This document shows, piece by piece, positions 1-8,381 of a DNA stretch of 21,058 nt. The position numbers and the translations under genes were made by a program. The stretch is taken from contig DJZB01000047.1 of the NCBI GenBank assembly GCA_002450335.1, positions 1 through 21,058 on the forward strand, read 5' to 3'. Source of the DNA: Rhodobiaceae bacterium UBA6963. GTDB lineage: Bacteria > Pseudomonadota > Alphaproteobacteria > RS24. How positions within the stretch are numbered: the stretch's first letter is position 1; each line of letters opens with the position of its first letter. The notes beneath the pieces are model-generated. The model had not been told where the DNA came from. It saw nothing but the letters and a program-made list of their open reading frames with translations, and searched no databases.

Positions 1-1
1 A

Positions 2-433
2 ATTGCAGAGCAATTCAATATGGCCGCGCCTCTTATTCACGATCAGCAAAATGATAATATTATGCTAAGCGATAATGTGATGGCGAATCTGTGCGAGGCG
101 ATTATCGCTGCACTTTATTTGGATGGCGGGCTGGAAGTCGCTTCCAAATTTATCCTTAAAGCTTGGGCGCCCATACTTGATGCCATGAAGGATGTGCCGG
201 CAAACCCTAAATCTGATTTGCAAGAATATACCAGCCGTGAAGGGTTGGGCTTGCCGAGTTACAAGTTGATTGATACGACAGGACCAGACCATGCACCGGT
301 TATCACGGTTGAAGTCAGCCTTGATAATGGCACACGGGTGTCCGCCAATGCAGGGTCAAAAAAGAAAGCTGAAATTGAAGCGGCACAAAGCCTTTTAGAA
401 AAATTAATTACAGGCACCGGGGAGATATCATGA
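2..433 (+). CDS. rnc: Ribonuclease III, C-terminal part (5' end outside window)
   Basis: Ribonuclease III cuts double-stranded RNA in rRNA precursors and some mRNAs. Only the last ~143 codons are present; the reading frame is open from base 2, so the first Met in the fragment (base 20) is internal. The end of the catalytic domain is seen as MANLCEAIIAALYLDGG. It is followed by a double-stranded-RNA-binding domain from about NPKSDLQEY to GSKKKAEIEAAQSLLEKL, with the usual Lys-rich helix. The second-last acidic metal ligand (E. coli Asp114, in the ILADTVEA motif) aligns with Asn in MANLCEA, while the last one (E. coli Glu117) is kept. The stop overlaps the era start as ATGA, the usual alphaproteobacterial rnc-era coupling. 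Identity is secure; the effect of the Asn is unknown. Confidence 0.95.
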   Translation: MAEQFNMAAPLIHDQQNDNIMLSDNVMANLCEAIIAALYLDGGLEVASKFILKAWAPILDAMKDVPANPKSDLQEYTSREGLGLPSYKLIDTTGPDHAPVITVEVSLDNGTRVSANAGSKKKAEIEAAQSLLEKLITGTGEIS

Positions 434-1347
434 CGGAAAAACGTTTTGGGTTTATCGCTGTGATTGGCCCCCCCAATGCCGGCAAGTCGACATTGTCAAA
501 CGCGCTGGTCGGTCAGAAAGTTGCCATCGTTACTCATAAAGCCCAAACCACGCGGGCGCGATTACGTGCAGTTGTGATGCATGAACAATCTCAAGTGGTT
601 CTAGTTGATACGCCCGGAATATTTTCAGGTGTTAAGAAGCTTGATAAAGCCATGGTTCAAGAGGCATGGAGCGGCGCTGAAGAGGCCGACGCAGTTCTTG
701 TCGTCCTCGATGCCAGCCGGGCTTTACCGGCTGAAACCGAGCTTGTGCTGGCGGGTGTGAAGGGGACATCCAAACCGGTCATTTTAGTTTTGAACAAGGT
801 TGATGCGGTGAAGCGCGAAAAGCTTTTGGAATTAACTCAACAGCTTAATGAGGCCGCAGATTTTACTGATACGTTTATGGTTTCTGCGCTTAAAGGGACA
901 GGTCTTGAAGAGCTGAAAAACCATCTTGCTAATCTGGTGCCGGAGGGCCCATGGCATTATCCTGAAGATATGGCTGCTGATGTACCGTCATTGTTGCTGG
1001 CGGCTGAGGTGACACGAGAGAAATTGTTTTTGCGAATGCACCAAGAACTTCCCTATGCCCTGACTGTCGAGACGGAAAGCTGGAAGCGGCAAAAAGACGG
1101 TAGTGTAAGGCTTGAACAAGTGATTTTTGTCCGTCGGGACAGTCAGAAAGCGATTGTGCTGGGTAAACGCGGTCAATCCATTCGTGAAATCGGGTCTCAG
1201 GCGCGGCTTGAAATGGAGGAAGTGTTTGGACACAAGGTTCATTTGTTCCTGTTTGTGAAAGTGCGCGACAACTGGATAGACGATCCTGAGCGCTACAGGA
1301 TGATGGGCATAGATTATGCCGGAGCCGTCAATGCAATGGAACGCTGA
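430..1347 (+). CDS. era: GTPase Era
   Basis: Era is an essential GTPase that binds the 3' end of 16S rRNA and helps mature the 30S subunit. At 305 residues it has normal family length. The G-domain motifs are in order: GPPNAGKS (13-20, G1), DTPG (60-63, G3), NKVD (122-125, G4) and SAL (152-154, G5). The C-terminal KH domain carries GKRGQSIREIG (245-255) and the conserved VKVRDNW (277-282 region). The ATG sits in the last codons of rnc (ATGA overlap), so translation is probably coupled. Its 3' end overlaps the start of recO. Nothing looks damaged or unusual. Confidence 0.97.
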   Translation: MTEKRFGFIAVIGPPNAGKSTLSNALVGQKVAIVTHKAQTTRARLRAVVMHEQSQVVLVDTPGIFSGVKKLDKAMVQEAWSGAEEADAVLVVLDASRALPAETELVLAGVKGTSKPVILVLNKVDAVKREKLLELTQQLNEAADFTDTFMVSALKGTGLEELKNHLANLVPEGPWHYPEDMAADVPSLLLAAEVTREKLFLRMHQELPYALTVETESWKRQKDGSVRLEQVIFVRRDSQKAIVLGKRGQSIREIGSQARLEMEEVFGHKVHLFLFVKVRDNWIDDPERYRMMGIDYAGAVNAMER

Positions 1348-2059
1348 GGGAGTTGTTCTGTCATCCCGTCGACACGGCGAAACCTCGGTTATTATCGAGG
1401 TGTTTACAAAAGAATTTGGCCGGTGCGCAGGGCTTGTGCGAGGTGGCACAGGCAGACAGCTTCGTCCAGTTCTCCAACCGGGCAATAGTGTGCAAGCGGA
1501 ATGGAAAGCCCGTCTTTCTGAGCATTTAGGCGTTTTTACTGTTGAAGCAACGACAGCGCGGGTAGCTGGTGCAATGGCGCACCCCGAAACTCTTGCGGCT
1601 CTCACATCTGTTTGCGCTCTTTTGCGGTTTTTACCTGAGCGTAACGGTTATCCACGTCTATACGACACGACTTGTACCTTGCTTGATAATCTTGAGGATG
1701 AAGATGTCTGGTTACCCTTGCTGGTTAGGTTTGAACTTGCCTTATTGGAGGAAACCGGCTTTGGGCTGGATTTGGAAAGCTGTGCCGCGAACGGTTCAAA
1801 CCTTAACTTAACGCATATTTCTCCTCGTTCAGGGCGTGCTGTTTCGGCAGAAGCGGCAGAACCTTATCTGGATAAACTATTTCCCATGCCGCAATTCTTT
1901 AAGGATTCCAGTGCCTCAGTTAGTCTTGAGGATGTTAAAAACGGGTTGGCGATAACCGGGCATTTTTTAACCGTGCGTCTCCTGCATCAACTTGAACAAA
2001 ATATGCCTGAAAGTCGGGCGCGATTGCTTCATATGTTAGATGATTTAGCGGATTTCTAA
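1331..2059 (+). CDS. recO: DNA repair protein RecO
   Basis: RecO is a recombination mediator that works with RecR to load RecA on SSB-covered single-stranded DNA. The N-terminal OB-fold opens with MQWNAEGVVLSSRRHGE, a close match to the usual alphaproteobacterial start. The C-terminal helical part holds the family signature SPRSGRAVSAEAAEPYLDKL. I chose ATG 1331 (242 residues) over the in-frame ATG at 1316, because RecO proteins normally begin with this MxWxxEGxVL segment; the upstream ATG would add five residues. Either start lies within the last codons of era, so the two are translationally coupled. The zinc-binding Cys set of some RecO proteins is absent (a single Cys in the LDLESC segment). 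The rnc-era-recO order is standard. Confidence 0.93.
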   Translation: MQWNAEGVVLSSRRHGETSVIIEVFTKEFGRCAGLVRGGTGRQLRPVLQPGNSVQAEWKARLSEHLGVFTVEATTARVAGAMAHPETLAALTSVCALLRFLPERNGYPRLYDTTCTLLDNLEDEDVWLPLLVRFELALLEETGFGLDLESCAANGSNLNLTHISPRSGRAVSAEAAEPYLDKLFPMPQFFKDSSASVSLEDVKNGLAITGHFLTVRLLHQLEQNMPESRARLLHMLDDLADF

Positions 2060-2094
2060 GATAAGAGGCGGGCGAATCTTGCTATAGGAAAAGC

Positions 2095-4347
2095 ATGACA
2101 AAACTCGATACGCCTGACCAGGACCCGTTGCAATCTGTCAAGCTGCAAGAGGCTTTGGAAAGCCGCTATCTTGCCTATGCTCTTTCAACCATTACCAATA
2201 GAGCCTTACCGGATGCACGTGATGGCCTGAAACCTGTTCACAGGCGACTTTTATTTGCCATGCGCCAGCTCAAACTAGACCCTGCGTCAGGATTTAAAAA
2301 ATGTGCGCGTGTGGTCGGTGATGTAATTGGTCGCTATCATCCGCATGGTGATCAGGCAGTTTATGATGCGCTTGTGCGGCAAGCGCAGGATTTTGCGGTG
2401 CGTTATCCGCTTGTCGACGGACAAGGCAATTTCGGTAATATCGATGGCGATAGTGCCGCGGCGATGCGTTATACGGAAGCGCGGATGACTGAAATTGCCG
2501 AACTTTTGCTGCAAGATCTTAATAATGACACTGTGGATTTTCGCGACACCTATGATGGTGAGGAGGAAGAGCCAATTGTTCTTCCTGCCGCCTTCCCGAA
2601 TTTGCTGGCAAATGGCTCATCAGGTATCGCGGTGGGTATGGCGACGAATATCCCGCCGCATAATATTGGGGAATTATGCGACGCCGCTTTGCATTTGGTG
2701 AAAGCCAGAAATGCGCGCATCGACACATTAATGGAAAGTGTCAAAGGGCCTGACTTTCCAACCGGTGGGATAATTGTTGAACCCCCGGAAAATCTAAAAG
2801 GAATTTATGCCACAGGGCGTGGCTCGGTCAGACTTCAAGCGCGTTATGAAGTTGAAAATCTCGGGCGAGGTATGTGGCAGATAGTTGTCACTGAAATTCC
2901 ATATCAGGTGCAAAAAGCAAGACTCATAGAAAAAATCGCAGAGCAAATCCAAGATAGAAGCCTCACCTTATTGGATGATATTCGGGATGAGAGTGCCGAA
3001 GATATCCGGCTGGTGCTTGTCCCGCGTTCTAAAAATATTGACCCTGACCAACTTATGGGCGTGATGTTCAAACAGAGCGATTTGGAAATTCGCTTTGCCA
3101 TGAATTTGAATGTGTTGAACGCAAAAGGTGTGCCGGGAGTTATGGGCTTGCGCGATTTGCTTCTGGAATGGCTGGATCACAGAAAAGAAGTTTTAATGCG
3201 AAAAAGCCGTTTTCGCCTCGATAAAATCGAAGCGCGGCTTGAAATTCTGGATGGTTATCTGATTGCTTATCTCAATCTTGATGAGGTAATCCGCATTATC
3301 CGTGAAGAAGATGAGCCAAAAGCTCAACTGATGAAAACTTTTAAACTGTCAGATGTGCAGGCTGAAGCGATTTTGAATATGCGCCTTCGGGCATTGCGTA
3401 AACTTGAAGAGCAAACCATTCGCACTGAACATAAAGAACTGGTTGCTGAGGGCAAAGCACTGAAAGCTTTATTGAAGTCCGATGATATGCAATGGAAATC
3501 GATTGCGACGGATATTCGAGAATTAAAGAAAAAATATGGTCCTAAAACAGATTTAGGGAAGCGCAGAAGCACATTTGGTGAAGCTATGCCAGAGCTGGAT
3601 GTTTTGCAGGAGATACTTGTCGAAAAAGAACCGGTAACGATTATTTTGTCTCAAAAAGGCTGGATCAGATCCATGAAGGGGCATGTCGAAAACGGTAAAG
3701 ATATAAAATATAAAACCGGGGATCAGGGTAAATTTGTCCTTCATGCGCAAACAACAGATAAGCTTGTCCTATTTGCCACCAATGGACGAGCTTATATGCT
3801 GCAAGCCAACAAATTGCCGGGGGGGAGAGGGAATGGTGAACCCTTGAGCCTGATGATTGATTTGGAAGCTGGCAACGAGGTTGTTGAGGTGTTTGTCTAT
3901 GATGAAACAAGGAAGCTTTTGGTGGCATCGCGCACAGGTAACGGTTTTGTGGTGGCAGAAAATGAATTATTCAGCTCCCGCCGAGCCGGCAAGCAAATTT
4001 TGAATGTCAGCGTTGCGGATGAAGCAATATGTTGTGTGCCCGCGACTGGAGACAGTATTGCTGTGCTGGGAGAAAACAGGAAACTACTTGTCTTCCCTAT
4101 TACGGATTTGCCTGAAATGGGGCGTGGCAAAGGTGTTAGATTGCAAAAATACAGTGATGGCGGCCTTGCAGATGTAAGAAGCTTCACGGCTTCGGAAGGT
4201 CTTATTGTTTCTGACAGAGCCGGTCGTAGCCGTGTGTTTGAAGATTTGAAAGATTGGCACGGAACGCGTGCGCAAGCAGGACGCATTCGCCCGAAAGGGT
4301 TTCCGTCAGATGGTCTGATGGGGCCAGCCTTTAAGAATAAATTGTAA
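2095..4347 (+). CDS. parC: DNA topoisomerase IV subunit A
   Basis: ParC is the breakage-reunion subunit of topoisomerase IV, which separates linked daughter chromosomes together with ParE. The protein has 750 residues, normal for ParC and shorter than GyrA. The catalytic Tyr is Tyr126 in RYTEAR. The DNA-gate helix reads RYHPHGDQAVYDALV, with Gln87 where E. coli ParC has Ser80 and Asp91 where it has Glu84. The C-terminal part (about 500-750) contains beta-pinwheel blade repeats but no GyrA box. ParC rather than GyrA is also indicated by its place after recO. An AGGA at 2086-2089 is well spaced from the ATG. It runs convergent to dctM with a 28-base gap that lacks a convincing terminator. Confidence 0.95.
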   Translation: MTKLDTPDQDPLQSVKLQEALESRYLAYALSTITNRALPDARDGLKPVHRRLLFAMRQLKLDPASGFKKCARVVGDVIGRYHPHGDQAVYDALVRQAQDFAVRYPLVDGQGNFGNIDGDSAAAMRYTEARMTEIAELLLQDLNNDTVDFRDTYDGEEEEPIVLPAAFPNLLANGSSGIAVGMATNIPPHNIGELCDAALHLVKARNARIDTLMESVKGPDFPTGGIIVEPPENLKGIYATGRGSVRLQARYEVENLGRGMWQIVVTEIPYQVQKARLIEKIAEQIQDRSLTLLDDIRDESAEDIRLVLVPRSKNIDPDQLMGVMFKQSDLEIRFAMNLNVLNAKGVPGVMGLRDLLLEWLDHRKEVLMRKSRFRLDKIEARLEILDGYLIAYLNLDEVIRIIREEDEPKAQLMKTFKLSDVQAEAILNMRLRALRKLEEQTIRTEHKELVAEGKALKALLKSDDMQWKSIATDIRELKKKYGPKTDLGKRRSTFGEAMPELDVLQEILVEKEPVTIILSQKGWIRSMKGHVENGKDIKYKTGDQGKFVLHAQTTDKLVLFATNGRAYMLQANKLPGGRGNGEPLSLMIDLEAGNEVVEVFVYDETRKLLVASRTGNGFVVAENELFSSRRAGKQILNVSVADEAICCVPATGDSIAVLGENRKLLVFPITDLPEMGRGKGVRLQKYSDGGLADVRSFTASEGLIVSDRAGRSRVFEDLKDWHGTRAQAGRIRPKGFPSDGLMGPAFKNKL

Positions 4348-4375
4348 AAAATCTGTCAGAACAAGCTGTAAAAAA

Positions 4376-5932
4376 TTAATATTTGTTAAAAAGCTTGTCA
4401 GGTAGCCAGGTAGAGATTTCTGGAAACATGACCAAAATAAACAGCATCAAAATCTGGATAATCACAAACGGAATAACGCCACGATAAATTTGTGATGTTT
4501 TTAAACTGTCCGGTGCAACCCCGCGAAGATAAAATAAGGCAAAGCCAAATGGTGGTGTCAAGAATGATGTCTGAAGATTGATTGCCATCATCACGCCTAA
4601 CCAAACAGGATCGAACCCCATCACCAGCAAAACTGGCGCTACAATCGGCACGACTACAAAGGTTATTTCTATGAAGTCGAGGAAAAAGCCAAGCAGGAAC
4701 ATAATCAGCATTACACTGGCTAAAACTGCCATTTCCCCGCCCGGTAGATTGATGAGAAATTCATGCACCATCTCATCACCCTCAAGACCTCGAAACACAA
4801 GACTGAATAAAGCAGCGCCGATGAGAATAACAAAAACCATCGACGTAACACGTGTTGTCGTTTGCATGACTTCGTTTAAAATGCCTTGCCGCCAGCAATG
4901 TTGAAGGCTTGTGCCGAGCCCTAGAATTATCACGCCACAAAAAATAAGTGATACGCCAATTGCTATCATGTTTGTAAAGGTGATGACATCGACGCCGGTT
5001 CGCAGGTCAAAGTTTTGCGCCATGACGAACAAAGCAAAAATTGCTAAAGCCGCAAGTCGAACTCTTTTAGACCCTTTTTTAATTTGCTCTCCTGCAAGCA
5101 AAATTGTTCCGATAGCCCCTACGGCTGCAGCTTCGGTTGGTGTTGCAACGCCAACCAATATTGAACCCAGCACTGCGAAGATAAGCACTATTGGCGGCAG
5201 AAGGGATTTTATGATTTGTCCCAAACTCACTGTTTCATTCTCATCCAGCACAGCAGGGGAACTTTCTGGTCTAAAAATAGCCCAGAAGATTTGATAAAGA
5301 ATATAAAGGCCGACCAGCATTAGTCCAGGAATAAGCGCGCCGGCAAAAAGCTCGCCTACGGAAACCGTTTCGGGTGCGAATATACCCATTTCGACCTGTG
5401 CCTTTTGATAGGCATTGGCGACAACATCGCCTAGCAGGATAAGAACAATGGAAGGGGGAATAATCTGCCCAAGCGTACCAGCAGCGCTTATGGTTCCCGC
5501 GGCAAGTTCGGGATTGTACCCCCGTTTCAACATAGTTGGGAGGGATAACAGCCCCATTGTGACCACTGTTGCGCCTACAATACCCGTGGACGCGGCCAAC
5601 AGCGCCCCGACAATTACCACAGAAATACCTAAGCCGCCGCGCATTGTGCCAAACAGACGGCCCATATTTTCCAGTAATTCTTCTGCGATTTTAGAGCGCT
5701 CCAGCATGGTACCCATGAATATAAACAGCGGCACGGCGACCAAAACTTCATTGGTCATCACGCCAAAAATGCGCTGAGGTAAAGCAATTAAAAAAGCAAA
5801 GTCAAAATGACCGGTAAAAAGACCCAGTAAACCAAAAAGAAAAGAAACCCCACTTAATGTAAAGGCTACCGGATAACCGGTTAGCAGCATCAAGCACGAA
5901 GCTGCGAACATGCTGAGTGCCATTATTTCCAT
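4376..5932 (-). CDS. dctM: TRAP transporter large permease subunit (DctM type)
   Basis: This is the 12-or-more-helix transport subunit of a tripartite ATP-independent periplasmic importer, driven by an ion gradient (usually sodium). At 518 residues it is longer than the common ~430-residue DctM. The extra length is a middle section (about 275-350) with added hydrophobic helices, as seen in the long DctM subgroup that accompanies TakP-type binding proteins. Family features include the GYPVAFTLSG segment near the N-terminus, a GATVVTMGLLSLPTMLKRGY region, GTLGQIIPPSIVLILLGD, and near the C-terminus LQTSFLTPPFGFALFYLRG. Its start overlaps the end of dctQ by ten bases, with GGGAG upstream of the ATG, so the two permease subunits are made together. 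Confidence 0.93.
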   Translation of the reverse strand: MEIMALSMFAASCLMLLTGYPVAFTLSGVSFLFGLLGLFTGHFDFAFLIALPQRIFGVMTNEVLVAVPLFIFMGTMLERSKIAEELLENMGRLFGTMRGGLGISVVIVGALLAASTGIVGATVVTMGLLSLPTMLKRGYNPELAAGTISAAGTLGQIIPPSIVLILLGDVVANAYQKAQVEMGIFAPETVSVGELFAGALIPGLMLVGLYILYQIFWAIFRPESSPAVLDENETVSLGQIIKSLLPPIVLIFAVLGSILVGVATPTEAAAVGAIGTILLAGEQIKKGSKRVRLAALAIFALFVMAQNFDLRTGVDVITFTNMIAIGVSLIFCGVIILGLGTSLQHCWRQGILNEVMQTTTRVTSMVFVILIGAALFSLVFRGLEGDEMVHEFLINLPGGEMAVLASVMLIMFLLGFFLDFIEITFVVVPIVAPVLLVMGFDPVWLGVMMAINLQTSFLTPPFGFALFYLRGVAPDSLKTSQIYRGVIPFVIIQILMLFILVMFPEISTWLPDKLFNKY

Positions 5933-6459
5933 GCGGGGGCACTCCCATCGTCAGATGTATTGTTCAAAATAGCCAAGGCTTTGATAGATTGAGATATGCC
6001 TTGCAGGCCAAGTAAAATGGCAAAAAGTGGAATAAAACTTTTTAGCAAATAGACGCCTTGTAAACCACCTGGTTCGCGTGAACCTTCCATAATTTGCCAG
6101 GATTGCCCGACATAATTCCAGGAGGTGTATAGAACCAGCCCACAAAAAGGCAGAAGGAACAAAATACAACCAATGAGCTCAACCGCCGCCTGTTTGCGTG
6201 GGCTGAGGTTGCTATAGATGATGTCTACACGCACATGGTCGTTTGTAAGCAATGTCCCCGCGGCCGCAACCATGAAAAGTATGCCATGCATATAAAGAAT
6301 GATTTCTTGAAATTGGATGGATCCCGTGCCGAAAACATAACGCATGACGACGACAAAAAATTGCACCAACACCATGAATAAACATAACCATGATGCCAGG
6401 GATAAAATCTGTCTATTTAGCCCGTCAATAAAACTTGATACACGGTGGAAGAAACCCAT
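5923..6459 (-). CDS. dctQ: TRAP transporter small permease subunit (DctQ type)
   Basis: This is the four-helix small membrane subunit that pairs with DctM to form the membrane part of a TRAP importer. It has 178 residues. Hydrophobic segments lie at about 17-42, 55-75, 95-115 and 138-158. The typical DctQ features are visible: VVVMRYVFGTGSIQFQEI after the first helix, then LTNDHVRVDI between the second and third. It starts two bases after the dctP stop and ends inside dctM, so the order dctP-dctQ-dctM is a compact operon. The C-terminus is a short polar tail. Confidence 0.92.
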   Translation of the reverse strand: MGFFHRVSSFIDGLNRQILSLASWLCLFMVLVQFFVVVMRYVFGTGSIQFQEIILYMHGILFMVAAAGTLLTNDHVRVDIIYSNLSPRKQAAVELIGCILFLLPFCGLVLYTSWNYVGQSWQIMEGSREPGGLQGVYLLKSFIPLFAILLGLQGISQSIKALAILNNTSDDGSAPAWK

Positions 6460-6461
6460 GC

Positions 6462-7550
6462 TTATCCGTCTCTTCGCATCCGCATATAGCCTTCATCTGC
6501 ATGAAGTGACCATTTATTAAACAGCGCGCTATGCTCCTGAACACTTTTATATATGCGTCCGGCCAATTCGCTGGTCTGTGATAACTCACTTAAAACATCA
6601 GCAGAGATTTTTTTGACTGCATCCATAATTTCAGGAGAGAAGTTGTTCACTTCAACGCCATGCTTTTTAATAAGTGTCTGGAATGCAATGGCGTTATTAT
6701 AGAAATACTGCGTTCTCACTCTTTGAGTTTCAGCCTGACAGGCAACGCGAATATACTCCTGATGAGCGGGTTTCAAGCTGCCCCATACATCAAGATTGAT
6801 GCCGAGGGTGAGTGCTGCATTTGGTTCGTGAAAGCCGGGGGCGTAAAAATATTTTGCAATTTGGTAGAAACCGAACGCTTGGTCATTCCAAGGGCCAATC
6901 CATTCTGTGGCATCAATCGCGCCTGATTGCAGGCTTTGGAAAATTTCTCCACCTGACAAAACAACCGGTAAAGCGCCCAGCCGCCGGATAACTTCGCCAC
7001 CAAGGCCGGGCATGCGCATACGCAGACCTTTCAGATCATCCAGTGTTTCGATTTTTTTAGTGAACCAGCCACCGGACTGAGTGCCGGTATCACCGCAGAC
7101 AAATGGCTTAACTTTAAACTTTGTTGCCAGCTCATCCCAGAAAGCCTGCCCTCCACCAAACTCAATCCATGAATAAAATTCAGTCGCGGTCATGCCCATA
7201 GGCCATGTGGTGAAGAAATTATAAGCAGGGTCTTTCCCTTGCCAGTAATAATCAGCCCCGTGATATAAATCAGCCGAACCGGTAGAGACTGCGTCTAGCG
7301 CCTCAAATGCACCAACAAGTTCACCGGCTGCGAAAACCTTTATTTTTAATTCTCCTTCGGACATAGCTTCCACACGCTTGGCGACACTTTCAGCTGCGGT
7401 GCCGACACCGGGAAAGTTTTTTGGCCAAGTGGTCACCATTTTTAGGCGGCGTTTATTCTGTGCATAGGCCGGGGCAACACCGGAAGAGGCAACAAGACCT
7501 GCTGATCCTGCACCAACAAGCAATTTGCGACGATTGACTTTTCCACTCAT
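6462..7550 (-). CDS. dctP: TRAP transporter substrate-binding protein, TakP-like
   Basis: This is the periplasmic binding protein that captures the substrate and delivers it to DctQM. The chosen ATG at 7550 (362 residues) has a strong AAAGGAG six bases upstream. A longer in-frame start at 7625 would overlap bpt and put 25 residues before the signal. The N-terminus carries a Tat-like signal: NRRKLLVGAG, a hydrophobic stretch and APAYA just before Gln31. The mature protein resembles the TakP group that binds alpha-keto acids or related monocarboxylates: TTWPKNFPG (40-48), KGLRMRMPG with the substrate-binding Arg region (174-182), ATEWIGPWND (214-223) with the Glu216-Trp217 pair that contacts substrate and metal in TakP, and PGFHEPNA. 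The substrate itself cannot be fixed from sequence. Confidence 0.92.
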   Translation of the reverse strand: MSGKVNRRKLLVGAGSAGLVASSGVAPAYAQNKRRLKMVTTWPKNFPGVGTAAESVAKRVEAMSEGELKIKVFAAGELVGAFEALDAVSTGSADLYHGADYYWQGKDPAYNFFTTWPMGMTATEFYSWIEFGGGQAFWDELATKFKVKPFVCGDTGTQSGGWFTKKIETLDDLKGLRMRMPGLGGEVIRRLGALPVVLSGGEIFQSLQSGAIDATEWIGPWNDQAFGFYQIAKYFYAPGFHEPNAALTLGINLDVWGSLKPAHQEYIRVACQAETQRVRTQYFYNNAIAFQTLIKKHGVEVNNFSPEIMDAVKKISADVLSELSQTSELAGRIYKSVQEHSALFNKWSLHADEGYMRMRRDG

Positions 7551-7556
7551 GTTTTT

Positions 7557-7563
7557 CTCCTTT
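7557..7563 (-). promoter_or_regulatory. Ribosome binding site that sets the dctP start
   Basis: On the minus strand this reads AAAGGAG, six bases before the ATG at 7550. It is the strongest such site in this cluster and settles the dctP start in favour of the Tat-signal Met, against the upstream in-frame ATG at 7625 inside bpt. Confidence 0.8.
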
Positions 7564-7594
7564 ACGGATTTAATACGGGTTTTAATCACCCTGC

Positions 7595-8323
7595 TTAGAG
7601 AGTTGAGCCGATAAAAGGTCGCCAACCGTCCTTTGTCAACTGCTCAAGAGGTTGGAATCGTTCCTTATATAGCATTTTTCTGCAGCCGGAAATCCAGTAA
7701 CCCAGATAAAGATAATCAAGTCCGGCCTCTTTGGTGCGTTGAATTTGGTCTAAAATCATGAAAGTACCGAGGCTACGGTTTTTCCGATCAGGTTCGTAGA
7801 ATGAATAGACCATAGAATAACCATCTGACAGACGGTCCATAATTACACAGGCAATTAACGTCTCGTTCTCCTGATATTCGACGATATGACTGTCCACTGG
7901 GGTTTCTTCAATCATGGACATAAATTCAAGGCTGTTCATATTCGCCATACCGCCATCATTATGGCGTTCTTCCAGATACTTGCGGAGGAGATCAAATTGT
8001 GTCCGCCGGGACTCCGGTGCATGACGAGTAGCACTTAAATCCGCATTGGTTTTTAAAACCCTTTTGAAAGATTTAGAGAAATCAAAATCATTAACTGCGA
8101 CACGCACGGAAATACAGGCGTTACAATCCTCACATGCCGGACGATAGGCTATATTTTGACTGCGTCTAAAACCTGCATGAGTGAGCGCATCATTCAAATC
8201 CTCTGCTGCCAAACCGGAAAGATAGGTGAACATCTTCCTTTCTACTTTGCCGGGTAAATAAGGGCACGGCGAAGGAGCTGTTAGATAGAAAGTTGGTAAT
8301 TTTGGCCCGCTTAAATCATTCAT
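7595..8323 (-). CDS. bpt: Aspartate/glutamate leucyltransferase (Bpt), ATE family
   Basis: This aminoacyl-tRNA-protein transferase tags proteins that start with Asp or Glu by adding Leu from leucyl-tRNA, sending them to ClpS/ClpAP (bacterial N-end rule). It is often annotated as arginyltransferase (ate). It has 242 residues, normal for Bpt. The conserved N-terminal Cys cluster is complete: Cys20 in the PCPYLPGKVERKMFT segment and Cys64, Cys67 and Cys70 in RPACEDCNACISVRV. The C-terminal GNAT-like half shows YSFYEPDRKNRSLGTFMIL and YLGYWISGCRKMLYKERF, both family signatures. It lies 58 bases after the SLC13 gene and 44 bases before dctP on the same strand, so it may share their transcript. Leu rather than Arg transfer is inferred from the short bacterial form. 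Confidence 0.9.
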   Translation of the reverse strand: MNDLSGPKLPTFYLTAPSPCPYLPGKVERKMFTYLSGLAAEDLNDALTHAGFRRSQNIAYRPACEDCNACISVRVAVNDFDFSKSFKRVLKTNADLSATRHAPESRRTQFDLLRKYLEERHNDGGMANMNSLEFMSMIEETPVDSHIVEYQENETLIACVIMDRLSDGYSMVYSFYEPDRKNRSLGTFMILDQIQRTKEAGLDYLYLGYWISGCRKMLYKERFQPLEQLTKDGWRPFIGSTL

Positions 8324-8381
8324 CTCAATACATTCATGTCACAATGGTTATTCATTAAAGTTCTTCATTATTTATCAATTA

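Noticed and set aside
988..1605. 205-codon minus-strand open frame across era and recO
   Set aside because: It is antisense to two well-supported genes, has no family resemblance, and is rich in Arg/Pro/Cys/His as expected for a shadow frame.
4361..4398. ACAAGCT / AGCTTGT inverted repeat between parC and dctM as a shared terminator
   Set aside because: Arms of seven bases with a loop of about 24 bases and no clean T tract; one arm lies within the dctM coding end. Too weak to call.
4911..5294. Plus-strand open frames across the dctM gene
   Set aside because: They are antisense to a clear membrane transporter gene and show low-complexity Thr/Ile/Pro/Ser composition typical of the reverse of hydrophobic codons.
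7551..7625. Longer dctP start at 7625
   Set aside because: It would overlap the end of bpt, lacks a good ribosome binding site, and places 25 residues before a clear Tat signal. The ATG at 7550 has AAAGGAG six bases upstream.
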